Of a stretch of 15,128 nt of DNA, positions 6,776 to 12,982 are shown in pieces. A program made the translations under genes and the position numbers. Within the stretch, counting starts at the first letter, position 1; each line of letters opens with the position of its first letter. The notes beneath the pieces were generated by a model. It did no database searches and was not told the DNA's origin. It saw only the letters and a program-made list of their open reading frames with translations. Origin of the DNA: an uncultured Bacilli bacterium (GTDB taxonomy: Bacteria; Bacillota_I; Bacilli_A; RF39; UBA660); NCBI GenBank assembly GCA_934162325.1, contig CAKPIH010000028.1:1-15128 (forward strand), given 5' to 3'.

Positions 6776-7014
6776 TTTAAATAATTTTTTAATAGTTCTT
6801 CTACTAAAGTAGTTCGATCTATTTTAGCTATTCTATTTCTTGCTTCTTTGTACGATGAAATATAACCTAAATCTCCTGATATGATATAACCTACTATTTG
6901 ATTTATAGGATTATATCCTCTTTCTGCTAATGCTTCAACACAAGCTTCTAGTGTTTCTCTAACGCATTTATCTGTTACTTTAGATACATCAAATAATGTA
7001 GTATTCTCATTCAT
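6772..7014 (-). CDS. ireB: IreB family regulatory phosphoprotein (DUF965)
   Basis: The 80 residues match the family end to end: TLFDVSKV, the segment with EALAERGYNPINQIVGY, ISGDLGYISSYKEARNRI and the terminal EELLKNYL. In Enterococcus, IreB is a substrate of the PASTA kinase IreK and modulates cell-wall stress resistance. The phosphorylated threonines there are N-terminal, and Thr5 and Thr6 here are candidates. It is the first gene of the operon, with AAGGTGAT before the ATG and its own promoter. The stop is a TGA shared with the ruvX ATG. Confidence 0.95.
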   Translation of the reverse strand: MNENTTLFDVSKVTDKCVRETLEACVEALAERGYNPINQIVGYIISGDLGYISSYKEARNRIAKIDRTTLVEELLKNYLK

Positions 7015-7035
7015 AATATCACCTTCTATAATATA

Positions 7036-7064
7036 ATTTTATCATATTATTTTTATTTTCACAA
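7036..7064 (-). promoter_or_regulatory. Promoter of the ireB-ruvX-DUF1292-mltG operon
   Basis: On the - strand, TTGTGA (7059-7064) and TAAAAT (7036-7041) are separated by 17 bp. The -10 is preceded by TGA, an extended -10. Predicted start near 7029. Confidence 0.65.
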
Positions 7065-7070
7065 CATTTT

Positions 7071-7099
7071 TTAACAATTCTTTTACTCTTACATAAACT
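7071..7099 (+). promoter_or_regulatory. Candidate promoter of the 67-residue membrane peptide gene
   Basis: TTAACA (7071-7076) and TAAACT (7094-7099) are separated by 17 bp. The predicted start near 7106 falls close to the ribosome site, so the leader would be extremely short. Confidence 0.45.
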
Positions 7100-7116
7100 A
7101 TGGTAGGTGAATATCT

Positions 7117-7320
7117 ATGTTTAATAATTTTTTTAACTTCTTTCGTTTATGTGCAGGTTTTAAATTATTTTTATTTTTAATGGTATTAATGTTAATGATT
7201 ATTACTTTTTATCAAATGTTAATTACTTTATTTGCTCCTTGTTTTGGTAATGTTTTTATTTTATTACTTGAATACTTAGCTTTAATTTGTTTAGGCTTTT
7301 GGTTAATATTTGGATGTTAA
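7117..7320 (+). CDS. Small hydrophobic membrane peptide, 67 residues
   Basis: I do not recognise this protein. Almost the whole chain is hydrophobic, with two likely membrane helices (about 13-38 and 46-66) and a short phenylalanine-rich N-terminus (MFNNFFNFFRL). TAGGTGA lies 6 bp before the ATG, a candidate promoter lies upstream, and a strong terminator begins at the stop codon. It therefore looks like a complete single-gene unit and not chance reading. Holin-like proteins, type I toxins and small stress peptides have similar composition, but nothing here decides between them. Confidence 0.6.
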   Translation: MFNNFFNFFRLCAGFKLFLFLMVLMLMIITFYQMLITLFAPCFGNVFILLLEYLALICLGFWLIFGC

Positions 7321-7346
7321 AAGACTACTACCAGTTGTGGTCTTTT
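7319..7346 (+). terminator. Terminator of the small membrane peptide gene
   Basis: AAAAGACTAC (7319-7328) pairs with GTGGTCTTTT (7337-7346) with one G-T pair and an 8-base loop. AT- and T-rich sequence follows. The stop codon is part of the stem. Confidence 0.75.
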
Positions 7347-7359
7347 GATTATATTATTT

Positions 7360-7387
7360 TATTTTTATGACCTTAGGCATAAAAATA
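7360..7387 (+). other. Hairpin with loop ACCTTAGG, twin of the hairpin in the uvrB leader
   Basis: A perfect 9-bp stem (7361-7369 with 7378-7386, plus T7360-A7387) closes an 8-base loop ACCTTAGG. The closing pair is G-C. Inside the loop CC and GG can pair, leaving a bulged A and a UUA triloop. The same closing pair and loop occur, with an unrelated stem sequence, in the leader of uvrB on the opposite strand. Confidence 0.6.
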
Positions 7388-7414
7388 CCTCGGAAGACTT
7401 TAGACTGAAGAGGA

Positions 7415-7445
7415 ATTAAAAAAGAAAACTAATTAATAGTCTTCT
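7415..7445 (-). terminator. Terminator of uvrB
   Basis: On the - strand, AGAAGACTA pairs with TAGTTTTCT (7437-7445 with 7423-7431, one G-T pair) around a 5-base loop. TTTTTTAA follows at 7422-7415. Confidence 0.8.
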
Positions 7446-7453
7446 ATATATAT

Positions 7454-9406
7454 TTATTTATCATTTTCTAAATCAAAGATAATATCTCTAAGTTCCATAG
7501 CTCTTTCAAAATCTAAGTTAGAAGCAGCACTTTTCATCTCTTTAGTAAGACTATCTATTAAATCATATTTCTCTTTCTTACTTAATTTTGATTCTTTTTC
7601 AACTTTCTTTTCTGTCTCATTAGAAATAACTTCAGGTATATCTTTAATAATAGTTTTAGGTATAATACCATGTTCTTTATTATATTTCTCTTGAATACTT
7701 CTTCTTCTTTCAGTCTCAGTAATAGCTTCATTCATACTATCAGAAATAATATCAGCATACATAATAACTCTTCCACTACTATTACGGGCCGCTCTTCCTA
7801 TTGTCTGAATTAGACTTCTAGTACTTCTTAAGAAGCCTTGTTTATCAGCATCCATAATGGCTATTAGACTTACTTCTGGTATATCTATTCCTTCTCTTAA
7901 TAGGTTTATTCCTACTACTACATCATATTTACCTAGTCTTAAGTCTCTTATTATTTTTAATCTTTCTAAAGTCTTTACTTCACTATGTAAATAAGCTACT
8001 TTAATATCTAGACTCTTTAGATAGTTGGTTAATTCTTCGGCCATTCTAATTGTTAATGTTGTAATTAATGTTCGTTCATTCTTTTCTATTTGTTTATTTA
8101 TTTCTTCAACTAGGTTATCTATTTGATTTTTGGTTGGTCTTACTTCTATTAATGGATCTAATAGTCCAGTTGGTCTAATTATTTGTTCTACTACTTTATT
8201 ATTTACTCTTTCCATTTCATAGTCTCCAGGGGTAGCACTTACATAGATTACATCATTTAATTTTTTAGTAAATTCTTCAAACTTTAATGGTCTATTATCA
8301 AGGGCACTAGGTAATCTAAAACCATAATCTACTAAGTTCATTTTTCTAGCTCTATCACCATTATACATGGCTCTTACTTGTGGTAATGTTACATGGGATT
8401 CGTCTATTACGAGTAAGAAATCTTTAGGGAAGAAATCTATTAAGGTATTCGGAGACTCACCTTCTTCTTTTAGAGCTATATGTCTTGAATAGTTCTCAAT
8501 GCCACGACAAAAGCCTGTTTCTGATAACATCTCCATATCATAATTTACTCTTTCTTCAATTCTTTGGGCTTCAATTAACTTGTTATTCTCTTTAAAGTAT
8601 TTTACTCTTTCTTCTTTTTCTTTATTTATTCTTTCTATACTTATCTTTAATCTTTCTTCATCGGTTACAAAATGAGAGGCTGCGAATATGGATACAGTCT
8701 TTTTATCTTTTAAGATATGACCAGTAATGGTATCTACTTCACTTATTCGATCTATTTCGTCTCCAAACCACTCTATTAGTAGACCATTTGTTCTTTCGTA
8801 AGCTGGTACTATTTCTAGTGAATCTCCTCTTACTCTAAAGGTTCCTCTTTTTAAATCAATATCATTTCTTTCATATAACATTTCTATTAATTTTTTTAGT
8901 ATTATATCTCTATCTATAGTATCTCCAACATTAAGAGTTAACATCTTCTTTTTATATTCTTCTATTTCTCCTATTCCATAGATACATGATACTGAGGCTA
9001 CTACTATGACATCACTTCTTGATATTAAGGCTGAAGTAGCACTATGTCTTAATTCATCTATTTCATCATTAATTGATGAATCTTTTTCTATATAGGTATC
9101 GGTACTAGGTACATAGGCTTCTGGTTGGTAGTAGTCATAATAAGAAACAAAGTACTCTACTCTATTCTCAGGAAATAGTTCTTTTAATTCGTTATATAAT
9201 TGTCCTGCGAGTGTTTTATTATGGGCTAGTACTAAGGTAGGTTTATTTGTTTTTTCTATTACATTAGCAATAGTAAATGTTTTACCTGTACCTGTTGCTC
9301 CTAGTAAGACTTGTTCTTTCTTACCTTCTTTTATTCCTTGTACTAATTCTTTTATAGCTTCTGGTTGATCACCACTTGGTTTATATTTTGATACTAATTT
9401 AAACAT
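7454..9406 (-). CDS. uvrB: Excinuclease ABC subunit B (UvrB)
   Basis: UvrB is the DNA-loading helicase-like subunit of nucleotide excision repair, working with UvrA and UvrC. The 650-residue length is usual. Visible in order are Walker A GATGTGKT (36-43), the beta-hairpin region with [20 protein letters not shown], helicase motif [11 protein letters not shown], motif [13 protein letters not shown], motif [16 protein letters not shown] and the C-terminal UVR helical hairpin ([20 protein letters not shown]), which contacts UvrC. An ATG at 9418 is also in frame, but its first codons contain the GAGGAAT ribosome site. I therefore place the start at 9406 (MFKLVSKY). uvrA and uvrC are not in the window. 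No LexA-type box is seen upstream. Confidence 0.97.
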   Translation of the reverse strand: MFKLVSKYKPSGDQPEAIKELVQGIKEGKKEQVLLGATGTGKTFTIANVIEKTNKPTLVLAHNKTLAGQLYNELKELFPENRVEYFVSYYDYYQPEAYVPSTDTYIEKDSSINDEIDELRHSATSALISRSDVIVVASVSCIYGIGEIEEYKKKMLTLNVGDTIDRDIILKKLIEMLYERNDIDLKRGTFRVRGDSLEIVPAYERTNGLLIEWFGDEIDRISEVDTITGHILKDKKTVSIFAASHFVTDEERLKISIERINKEKEERVKYFKENNKLIEAQRIEERVNYDMEMLSETGFCRGIENYSRHIALKEEGESPNTLIDFFPKDFLLVIDESHVTLPQVRAMYNGDRARKMNLVDYGFRLPSALDNRPLKFEEFTKKLNDVIYVSATPGDYEMERVNNKVVEQIIRPTGLLDPLIEVRPTKNQIDNLVEEINKQIEKNERTLITTLTIRMAEELTNYLKSLDIKVAYLHSEVKTLERLKIIRDLRLGKYDVVVGINLLREGIDIPEVSLIAIMDADKQGFLRSTRSLIQTIGRAARNSSGRVIMYADIISDSMNEAITETERRRSIQEKYNKEHGIIPKTIIKDIPEVISNETEKKVEKESKLSKKEKYDLIDSLTKEMKSAASNLDFERAMELRDIIFDLENDK

Positions 9407-9428
9407 AATATTCCTCATTTCTTTTATT

Positions 9429-9454
9429 CACTCTAAGCCTAAGGTCTTAGAGTG
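9429..9454 (-). promoter_or_regulatory. uvrB leader hairpin 1 (loop ACCTTAGG)
   Basis: A perfect 9-bp stem (9429-9437 with 9446-9454) closes an 8-base loop which on the transcribed strand reads ACCTTAGG. It ends about 20 nt before the start codon. Its loop and closing G-C pair are identical to the hairpin at 7361-7386. No T run follows, so it is not an ordinary terminator. Confidence 0.65.
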
Positions 9455-9484
9455 TTATTTGGAGCCTTGGTGGTCTCCAAATAA
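9455..9484 (-). promoter_or_regulatory. uvrB leader hairpin 2 (loop ACCACCAAGG)
   Basis: A perfect 10-bp stem (9455-9464 with 9475-9484) abuts hairpin 1 with no base between them. On the transcript the loop reads ACCACCAAGG, so it also has A then CC at the 5' side and GG at the 3' side, closed by G-C. The two loops can pair with each other (CCAAGG with CCTT-A-GG, one bulge), so a kissing interaction is possible. Confidence 0.6.
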
Positions 9485-9512
9485 TATAAGTTATTATTTC
9501 TTCACATAGATT

Positions 9513-9541
9513 ATTTTATCATTTATTGTAATAAAAAACAA
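9513..9541 (-). promoter_or_regulatory. Candidate uvrB promoter
   Basis: On the - strand, TTGTTT (9536-9541) is followed after 17 bp by an extended -10 TGATAAAAT (hexamer 9513-9518). A start near 9506 gives a leader of about 100 nt that includes both hairpins. The layout matches the promoter before the GlmU-like gene (TTGTTT-17-TGATATACT). Confidence 0.5.
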
Positions 9542-9586
9542 GGGAGATGTTTTTCTCTTGTTAGTTAATTATTTCTTATTGTTTAA
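9531..9586. repeat. Imperfect direct repeat R1
   Basis: About 56 bp that recur at 9697-9751 with a handful of substitutions and one deletion. The first part is a bulged hairpin (AACAAG..GAGA with TCTCTTGTT). The second part is TTATTTCTTATTGTTTAA, also present at the 3' end of the DUF2974 gene at 11231. Together they look like old gene-end-plus-terminator cassettes. Confidence 0.75.
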
Positions 9587-9612
9587 CCATATTAAATCTT
9601 TAATAGTTTCGG
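9570..9612 (-). pseudogene. Decayed 3' end of a DUF2974 gene copy
   Basis: Read leftward this stretch encodes SETIKDLIWLNNKK and a stop, exactly the C-terminus of the intact DUF2974 protein at 11231-12283. DNA identity with 11231-11273 is nearly complete: one G/A difference in the segment TTAATAGTTTCGGAATA versus TTAATAGTTTCAGAATA. Identity is lost beyond about 9613. It is a duplicated gene end with no remaining coding body. Confidence 0.8.
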
Positions 9613-9630
9613 AATAATTGGCATCTATAT

Positions 9631-9672
9631 ACTAATTGCCACCATAAGTTAATAGTTTTGGTGGTAATTAGT
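9631..9672 (+). other. Strong 14-bp hairpin, possibly an orphan terminator
   Basis: ACTAATTGCCACCA (9631-9644) pairs with TGGTGGTAATTAGT (9659-9672) with one G-T pair and a 14-base loop. CTAATTTTTTTAT follows on the + strand, so it resembles a rightward terminator. No rightward gene lies just before it, so it may end a lost gene or an unannotated short RNA. Confidence 0.55.
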
Positions 9673-9696
9673 CTAATTTTTTTATAATCATTTTCA

Positions 9697-9751
9697 ATAA
9701 AAAATAAGGAAGATGTTTTCTCTTGTTTATTAATTATTTCTTATTGTTTAA
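9697..9751. repeat. Imperfect direct repeat R2
   Basis: Second copy of the 9531-9586 unit, 166 bp downstream. After the shared GTTTAA the sequence diverges into the promoter of the small RNA. Confidence 0.75.
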
Positions 9752-9770
9752 TTTAAAAATCTATAAAGCA

Positions 9771-9799
9771 TTGACATTGAGTACGATTTGTGTTACAAT
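9771..9799 (+). promoter_or_regulatory. Consensus promoter of the small RNA
   Basis: A perfect -35 TTGACA (9771-9776), a 17-bp spacer and an extended -10 TGTTACAAT (hexamer 9794-9799). The expected start is A9806. Confidence 0.85.
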
Positions 9800-9805
9800 T
9801 TAATT

Positions 9806-9915
9806 ACTCAATGACCAAGGGTTATATGAGTCCTGGAGGCGTAACTATTTATTAGTTGCGCTATCCGTTTATTTAGATTTAAAAGTTTCTTAATCAATAG
9901 TTAAGAAACTTTTTT
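9806..9915 (+). ncRNA. Putative small non-coding RNA, about 110 nt
   Basis: A consensus promoter and a strong terminator frame 110 bp with no usable reading frame. From the predicted start the RNA folds into hairpin 1, ACTCA with TGAGT (9806-9810/9827-9831) enclosing GACCAAGGG. Hairpin 2 follows, GCGTAACTA with TAGTTGCGC (9840-9848/9854-9862, one G-U pair), flanked by GGA and TCC. A single-stranded AU-rich linker and the terminator hairpin complete it. I compared it mentally with SRP RNA, 6S, tmRNA, RNase P RNA and common riboswitches and found no match; the SRP signature GGTCAGG...GGAAGG is absent. It converges on the DUF3800 two-gene unit and shares its terminator. The core GACC..AGG recalls the uvrB hairpin loops, which may be chance. 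Confidence 0.65.
9881..9915. terminator. Bidirectional terminator shared by the small RNA and the DUF3800 operon
   Basis: AAAAGTTTCTTAA (9881-9893) pairs perfectly with TTAAGAAACTTTT (9901-9913) around TCAATAG, with T6 at 9910-9915. The stop codon of the leftward gene (9901-9903) is part of the stem, and leftward the hairpin ends in TTTTAAATC. Confidence 0.9.
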
Positions 9916-10413
9916 ATATTTATTATATTCTTTTAATACATTTTCTAAATAACCTGGTTCATCGATTAGATATGAACTAACAATATACATATCATTCTTA
10001 TTTTTTTCTAAAATAATTATATAACTATACAATTCATCGCTATATAATAATTTTGTTCTTTTTGTGTTTTTATATGGTGCAGTCCAAACTTTTATTTTAT
10101 TACATTCTAAATTTTTACAATCAGAACATCTTAAATAGTTATTTATCATTGGAACAATATAGTTTATAAAATAGGCTCTTTTTTCTTTCATTCTGATTTT
10201 TATACCAAAATCTTTTTTTGTTTTAGTTGTTAAATGAAAATATCCTTGTATTCTATTATCTTCAACAGGAGTAGTAAAAACCTTTATTTTCATCCCATTA
10301 ATCTTTAAATCACCATAGTATATATTTTTAATAAAGTAATCATACAGTTCATCATCAGTAGTAGTATATGGTAAAGGGCCATTTAAGCAACACTTATTCT
10401 TAACTAATGTCAT
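9901..10413 (-). CDS. Uncharacterised 170-residue protein, tentatively BECR/RelE-like nuclease
   Basis: I do not recognise this family with certainty. The N-terminal half (GPLPYTTTDDELYDYFIKN, then KIKVFTTPVEDNRIQGYFHLTTK) is followed by a Cys cluster C96-x2-C99-x4-C104. A C-terminal segment, TKRTKLLYSDELYSYIIILEK... then YIVSSYLID and a helix, recalls the Arg/strand/strand pattern of phage barnase-EndoU-colicin-RelE (PBECR) nucleases. That resemblance is my impression only. The frame can extend to 10464, but no ribosome site is found there. The ATG at 10413 has GGAAG 8 bp upstream and cuts the overlap with the DUF3800 gene from 65 to 14 bp. Tight coupling suggests the two proteins act together. 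Confidence 0.6.
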   Translation of the reverse strand: MTLVKNKCCLNGPLPYTTTDDELYDYFIKNIYYGDLKINGMKIKVFTTPVEDNRIQGYFHLTTKTKKDFGIKIRMKEKRAYFINYIVPMINNYLRCSDCKNLECNKIKVWTAPYKNTKRTKLLYSDELYSYIIILEKNKNDMYIVSSYLIDEPGYLENVLKEYNKYKKVS

Positions 10414-11095
10414 TTCTAGGCTTCCACATGAATATATTAAATTTCTCACTGTATGATGTTTCATCTAAATTATCAGGATATAGACTATCAATTTTTTTTA
10501 TTATATTTAATTTTGCATCATTATCCGACAATTTTCTATAACTATATGATAGAGCCCCAATCAAAATATCATTAATCTGTAATATCGGAGCTTCGTAAGA
10601 TTTAATTGGTTGAACTTTTTTTATGATTTCATTATTTGTATCTAATATTTTGATTTTTAGATAATTAAGCATTACTTGATGATAATAATACGAATTAGTA
10701 TCTTTTATATCAGGATAAATATTATATGAATTATTTCTATTAATTATATACTTTAACATTTCGTAATAAGCTTTATGATAAAAGTCATTTTCGGTTTGAT
10801 TATATTTTTTATGATTTAATCTTTCTTTATCAATAACCATAACTCTAAATTTTAAATCATTATTGTTAAAAAAATAATCAATAATATCTAAATATAGATT
10901 TTCGGTCTTTTTATCAATCTTATTCCATTTTAATTCTATATTATTCGAAAGATTATAATTTTCTTTTAATTTTTTTATATAATTATTAATTTCTTTAACT
11001 TTTATTTTGGGACAATATATTGCTCCAATTAACATATATTTACTATTGTTACTTTTTAAATGACAACTCTCATCACAATAAATATTATATTCCAT
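10400..11095 (-). CDS. DUF3800 domain protein
   Basis: The 231 residues show the DUF3800 landmarks: an N-terminal YCDES (Asp8, Glu9) on the first strand, IGAIYCP, ELKW (54-57), VMVIDKE with Asp89, and QINDILIGALSYSY (about 173-186) carrying Asp176. The conserved acidic residues suggest a metal-dependent active site. Family function is unproven, and members are common on phages and genomic islands. The frame extends to a TTG at 11104, but that codon is only 2 bp from AAGGAG. The ATG at 11095, about 10 bp away, is preferred. It has its own promoter and a coupled downstream gene. Confidence 0.8.
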   Translation of the reverse strand: MEYNIYCDESCHLKSNNSKYMLIGAIYCPKIKVKEINNYIKKLKENYNLSNNIELKWNKIDKKTENLYLDIIDYFFNNNDLKFRVMVIDKERLNHKKYNQTENDFYHKAYYEMLKYIINRNNSYNIYPDIKDTNSYYYHQVMLNYLKIKILDTNNEIIKKVQPIKSYEAPILQINDILIGALSYSYRKLSDNDAKLNIIKKIDSLYPDNLDETSYSEKFNIFMWKPRNDIS

Positions 11096-11122
11096 TTTAA
11101 TCAACTCTCCTTGTAATTGTAT

Positions 11123-11151
11123 ATTATATCATTAATACATAGAGAAGTAAA
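11123..11151 (-). promoter_or_regulatory. Promoter of the DUF3800 two-gene unit
   Basis: On the - strand, TTTACT (11146-11151), 17 bp, then an extended -10 TGATATAAT (hexamer 11123-11128). The predicted start is near 11116. Confidence 0.65.
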
Positions 11152-11194
11152 TTACTAAAATCGAAATATTGCAAAATTAGTGAACTTTCATAAT

Positions 11195-11220
11195 AAAAAC
11201 CGCTTTTAACAAAACGGTTT
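11195..11220 (-). terminator. Terminator of the glm operon
   Basis: On the - strand, AAACCGTTTTGTTAAAAGCGGTTTTTA: AAACCG pairs with CGGTTT (11215-11220 with 11197-11202). TTTT/AAAA continues the stem past one bulge, and a T run follows. It differs from the hairpins beside the duplicated gene-end copies at 9531 and 9697. Confidence 0.8.
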
Positions 11221-11230
11221 CTAATTATCT

Positions 11231-12283
11231 TTATTTCTTATTGTTTAACCATATTAAATCTTTAATAGTTTCAGAATATAGTTTCTTAGTTTCGTCATCT
11301 ATATCATTTACTTCATTAATCATACCTACTATTTGATTCCATTTTAATTTTTTTAGTTCTCTAAAACTTTTAATGTTATTTTTTTCAAATACATTAAAGA
11401 TAGAGGTTATCATTACTTCTAATTCTTTATCAGTATAATTTTTATTCCACTCTTTAATACGATTATCTATCTTAATACTTAGTTTAGATTGTTTACCTTT
11501 TTCAAGAAACTGACCAAAACATAACCAAGTATTAATATCATGAGTCATAATACCAGAAGTATTGGATTTTACTATTTTTTTATTATTAGTACTATATAGA
11601 AGCATACCAATAATACTATCTTCAGGTATATATATTTGTAGTTTAGGTAATATCTTTTTGAAGTTATTATTTAAGTCTTTTTCTCTAAAACCGGGACCAT
11701 CTAAATTATATATAGTTTTTATTCTTTTAAAAATATCATTATTACAATACATTGAAGATGTCATAGCAAGATTACCACCTTTAGAGTGACCTCCAATATA
11801 TATTTCTTTATCTTCACTTGTTATTACTTCATTTAAATAATTAATAGCGTACTTTTGAGATATAATTGGAAAATGATAACCTAAAGTAAAGTCTTCTTTC
11901 CACCCTATGATTGTGCCATTAGTTCCTTTATAGGAAATAAATACTTTATTATCAAAATGTATTTTGAGTGCTCCGAATTGTTTTTCGTTATCGACATATT
12001 CTTTATAGTTACTTAGATATATATCTTTATATCTAGTACTTGTATATATATCTTTTAGATTGGCAATATTACCCTTCATAAAAGTACTTAGATATACATT
12101 CTTAGTCTTTTGATAAATATCAAAGGCTTCTTTTAGTGTTATTTTATTATTATCTTCATGTACAATATTATGCCAATCTATATAGGATAATTCAGTAAAT
12201 AATAATACATCATTTATATTTAATTTACATTCACTAAAAGGTAGACTTTTATAATATTTTAAATATTCTTTAATTGTAGCCAT
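11231..12283 (-). CDS. DUF2974 (Mbeg1-like) lipase-type alpha/beta hydrolase
   Basis: The protein has 350 residues. The nucleophile elbow GGHSKGGNLA places Ser167 at the active site. Likely partners are Asp222 (PEDSIIGMLL) and His248 (IMTHD). The typical DUF2974 features are present: VFISYKGTNGTIIGWKEDF (an oxyanion-side strand), YNLDGPGF and the Lys/Asn-rich C-terminal helices. There is no signal peptide. The substrate is unknown; an ester or lipid is likely from the fold. It is the last gene of the glm operon, 8 bp after the DUF3592 gene. A GAGTAGGGA ribosome site lies upstream. A decayed copy of its last 14 codons lies at 9570-9612. Confidence 0.88.
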   Translation of the reverse strand: MATIKEYLKYYKSLPFSECKLNINDVLLFTELSYIDWHNIVHEDNNKITLKEAFDIYQKTKNVYLSTFMKGNIANLKDIYTSTRYKDIYLSNYKEYVDNEKQFGALKIHFDNKVFISYKGTNGTIIGWKEDFTLGYHFPIISQKYAINYLNEVITSEDKEIYIGGHSKGGNLAMTSSMYCNNDIFKRIKTIYNLDGPGFREKDLNNNFKKILPKLQIYIPEDSIIGMLLYSTNNKKIVKSNTSGIMTHDINTWLCFGQFLEKGKQSKLSIKIDNRIKEWNKNYTDKELEVMITSIFNVFEKNNIKSFRELKKLKWNQIVGMINEVNDIDDETKKLYSETIKDLIWLNNKK

Positions 12284-12291
12284 AAAATTCC

Positions 12292-12972
12292 CTACTCTCT
12301 ATCTATTAATTTTTCTATATCAACATAATAGTCTTTCATATTATCTTTATTTACATATACATTAAAAGTATATATATCATTATCACCTATATATAATGTT
12401 GGATCATACCATAATCTTTCACTTTTAAATCTATATGTATTTTTGCTTATTGGATCATCATATTCACATATTATATTACTTGGATTTCTTCCTAATACTC
12501 TTAAATTAAAGTTAGTATTAGTCTCAATATAAGTAGCTTCTATTACGGTACCAGTTTTTATTAATCTTTCTTTCTTCTTTTTATTACTTATTATTTTAAA
12601 TATATTTATACCTCCAATTAATAAGAAAATAAGACCTACAAAAGGAAGTAATAAAATTAATAATTCTAATTTCTTATTTCCTATGATATTAGGATCATTC
12701 TTCATATAATATATGTCTATCTTTTTACCTTCATAAAAGGTATTTGAGTAACCACGCATTACTGAGGTATATCTTTTACCATCAACATTATAAGTAACAT
12801 ATACATCAGGAGTATCACTTGAAGTGCTTACTATAGAGGTTATTGTACCTATAGTATCAACTTTATTACTACTATCTAACATTTTAATAGATGTATATAA
12901 ACCAATTGAAGTAATAATAATACCAATGATTAAAAATGCTATGTATAATCTATTAATTTTTTTATTTATCAT
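12292..12972 (-). CDS. DUF3592-type membrane protein
   Basis: The 226 residues include two membrane helices (about 9-30 and 104-126). The loop between them carries the DUF3592 pattern: GTITSIVSTSSDTPDVYVTYNVDGKRYTSVM, then GKKIDIYYMKNDPNI. A second beta-rich segment follows helix 2 and ends with VYVNKDNMKDYYVDIEKL, which looks like a degenerate repeat of the same module. The function of this family is not established. It lies 10 bp after glmM with AGAGGT before the ATG. Confidence 0.75.
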   Translation of the reverse strand: MINKKINRLYIAFLIIGIIITSIGLYTSIKMLDSSNKVDTIGTITSIVSTSSDTPDVYVTYNVDGKRYTSVMRGYSNTFYEGKKIDIYYMKNDPNIIGNKKLELLILLLPFVGLIFLLIGGINIFKIISNKKKKERLIKTGTVIEATYIETNTNFNLRVLGRNPSNIICEYDDPISKNTYRFKSERLWYDPTLYIGDNDIYTFNVYVNKDNMKDYYVDIEKLIDRE

Positions 12973-12982
12973 AATTTACCTC

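Noticed and set aside
9407..9418. uvrB start at the ATG ending at 9418
   Set aside because: The GAGGAAT ribosome site of the ATG at 9406 would then be coding, and no other ribosome site is visible upstream. UvrB proteins usually begin close to the F-x-L-x-S segment.
9407..9540. LexA/DinR box controlling uvrB
   Set aside because: I looked for a CGAAC-N4-GTTCG type site and found none; only the hairpins and a promoter candidate are there.
9531..9751. CRISPR-like array
   Set aside because: There are only two imperfect 56-bp units 166 bp apart, with gene-end content, no regular spacers and no cas genes.
9806..9880. Riboswitch or SRP RNA
   Set aside because: The SRP core signature is absent, the element ends in its own terminator with no gene downstream on its strand, and I recognise no riboswitch consensus.
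9806..10413. Type III (ToxIN-like) toxin-antitoxin pair made of the small RNA and the 170-residue protein
   Set aside because: Type III antitoxin RNAs consist of short tandem repeats and lie upstream of the toxin on the same strand. This RNA has no internal repeats and converges on the gene. The protein also does not resemble ToxN as I know it.
10400..10464. Longer start of the 170-residue protein at 10464
   Set aside because: No ribosome site precedes it and it would overlap the DUF3800 gene by 65 bp; the ATG at 10413 has a GGAAG at suitable distance.
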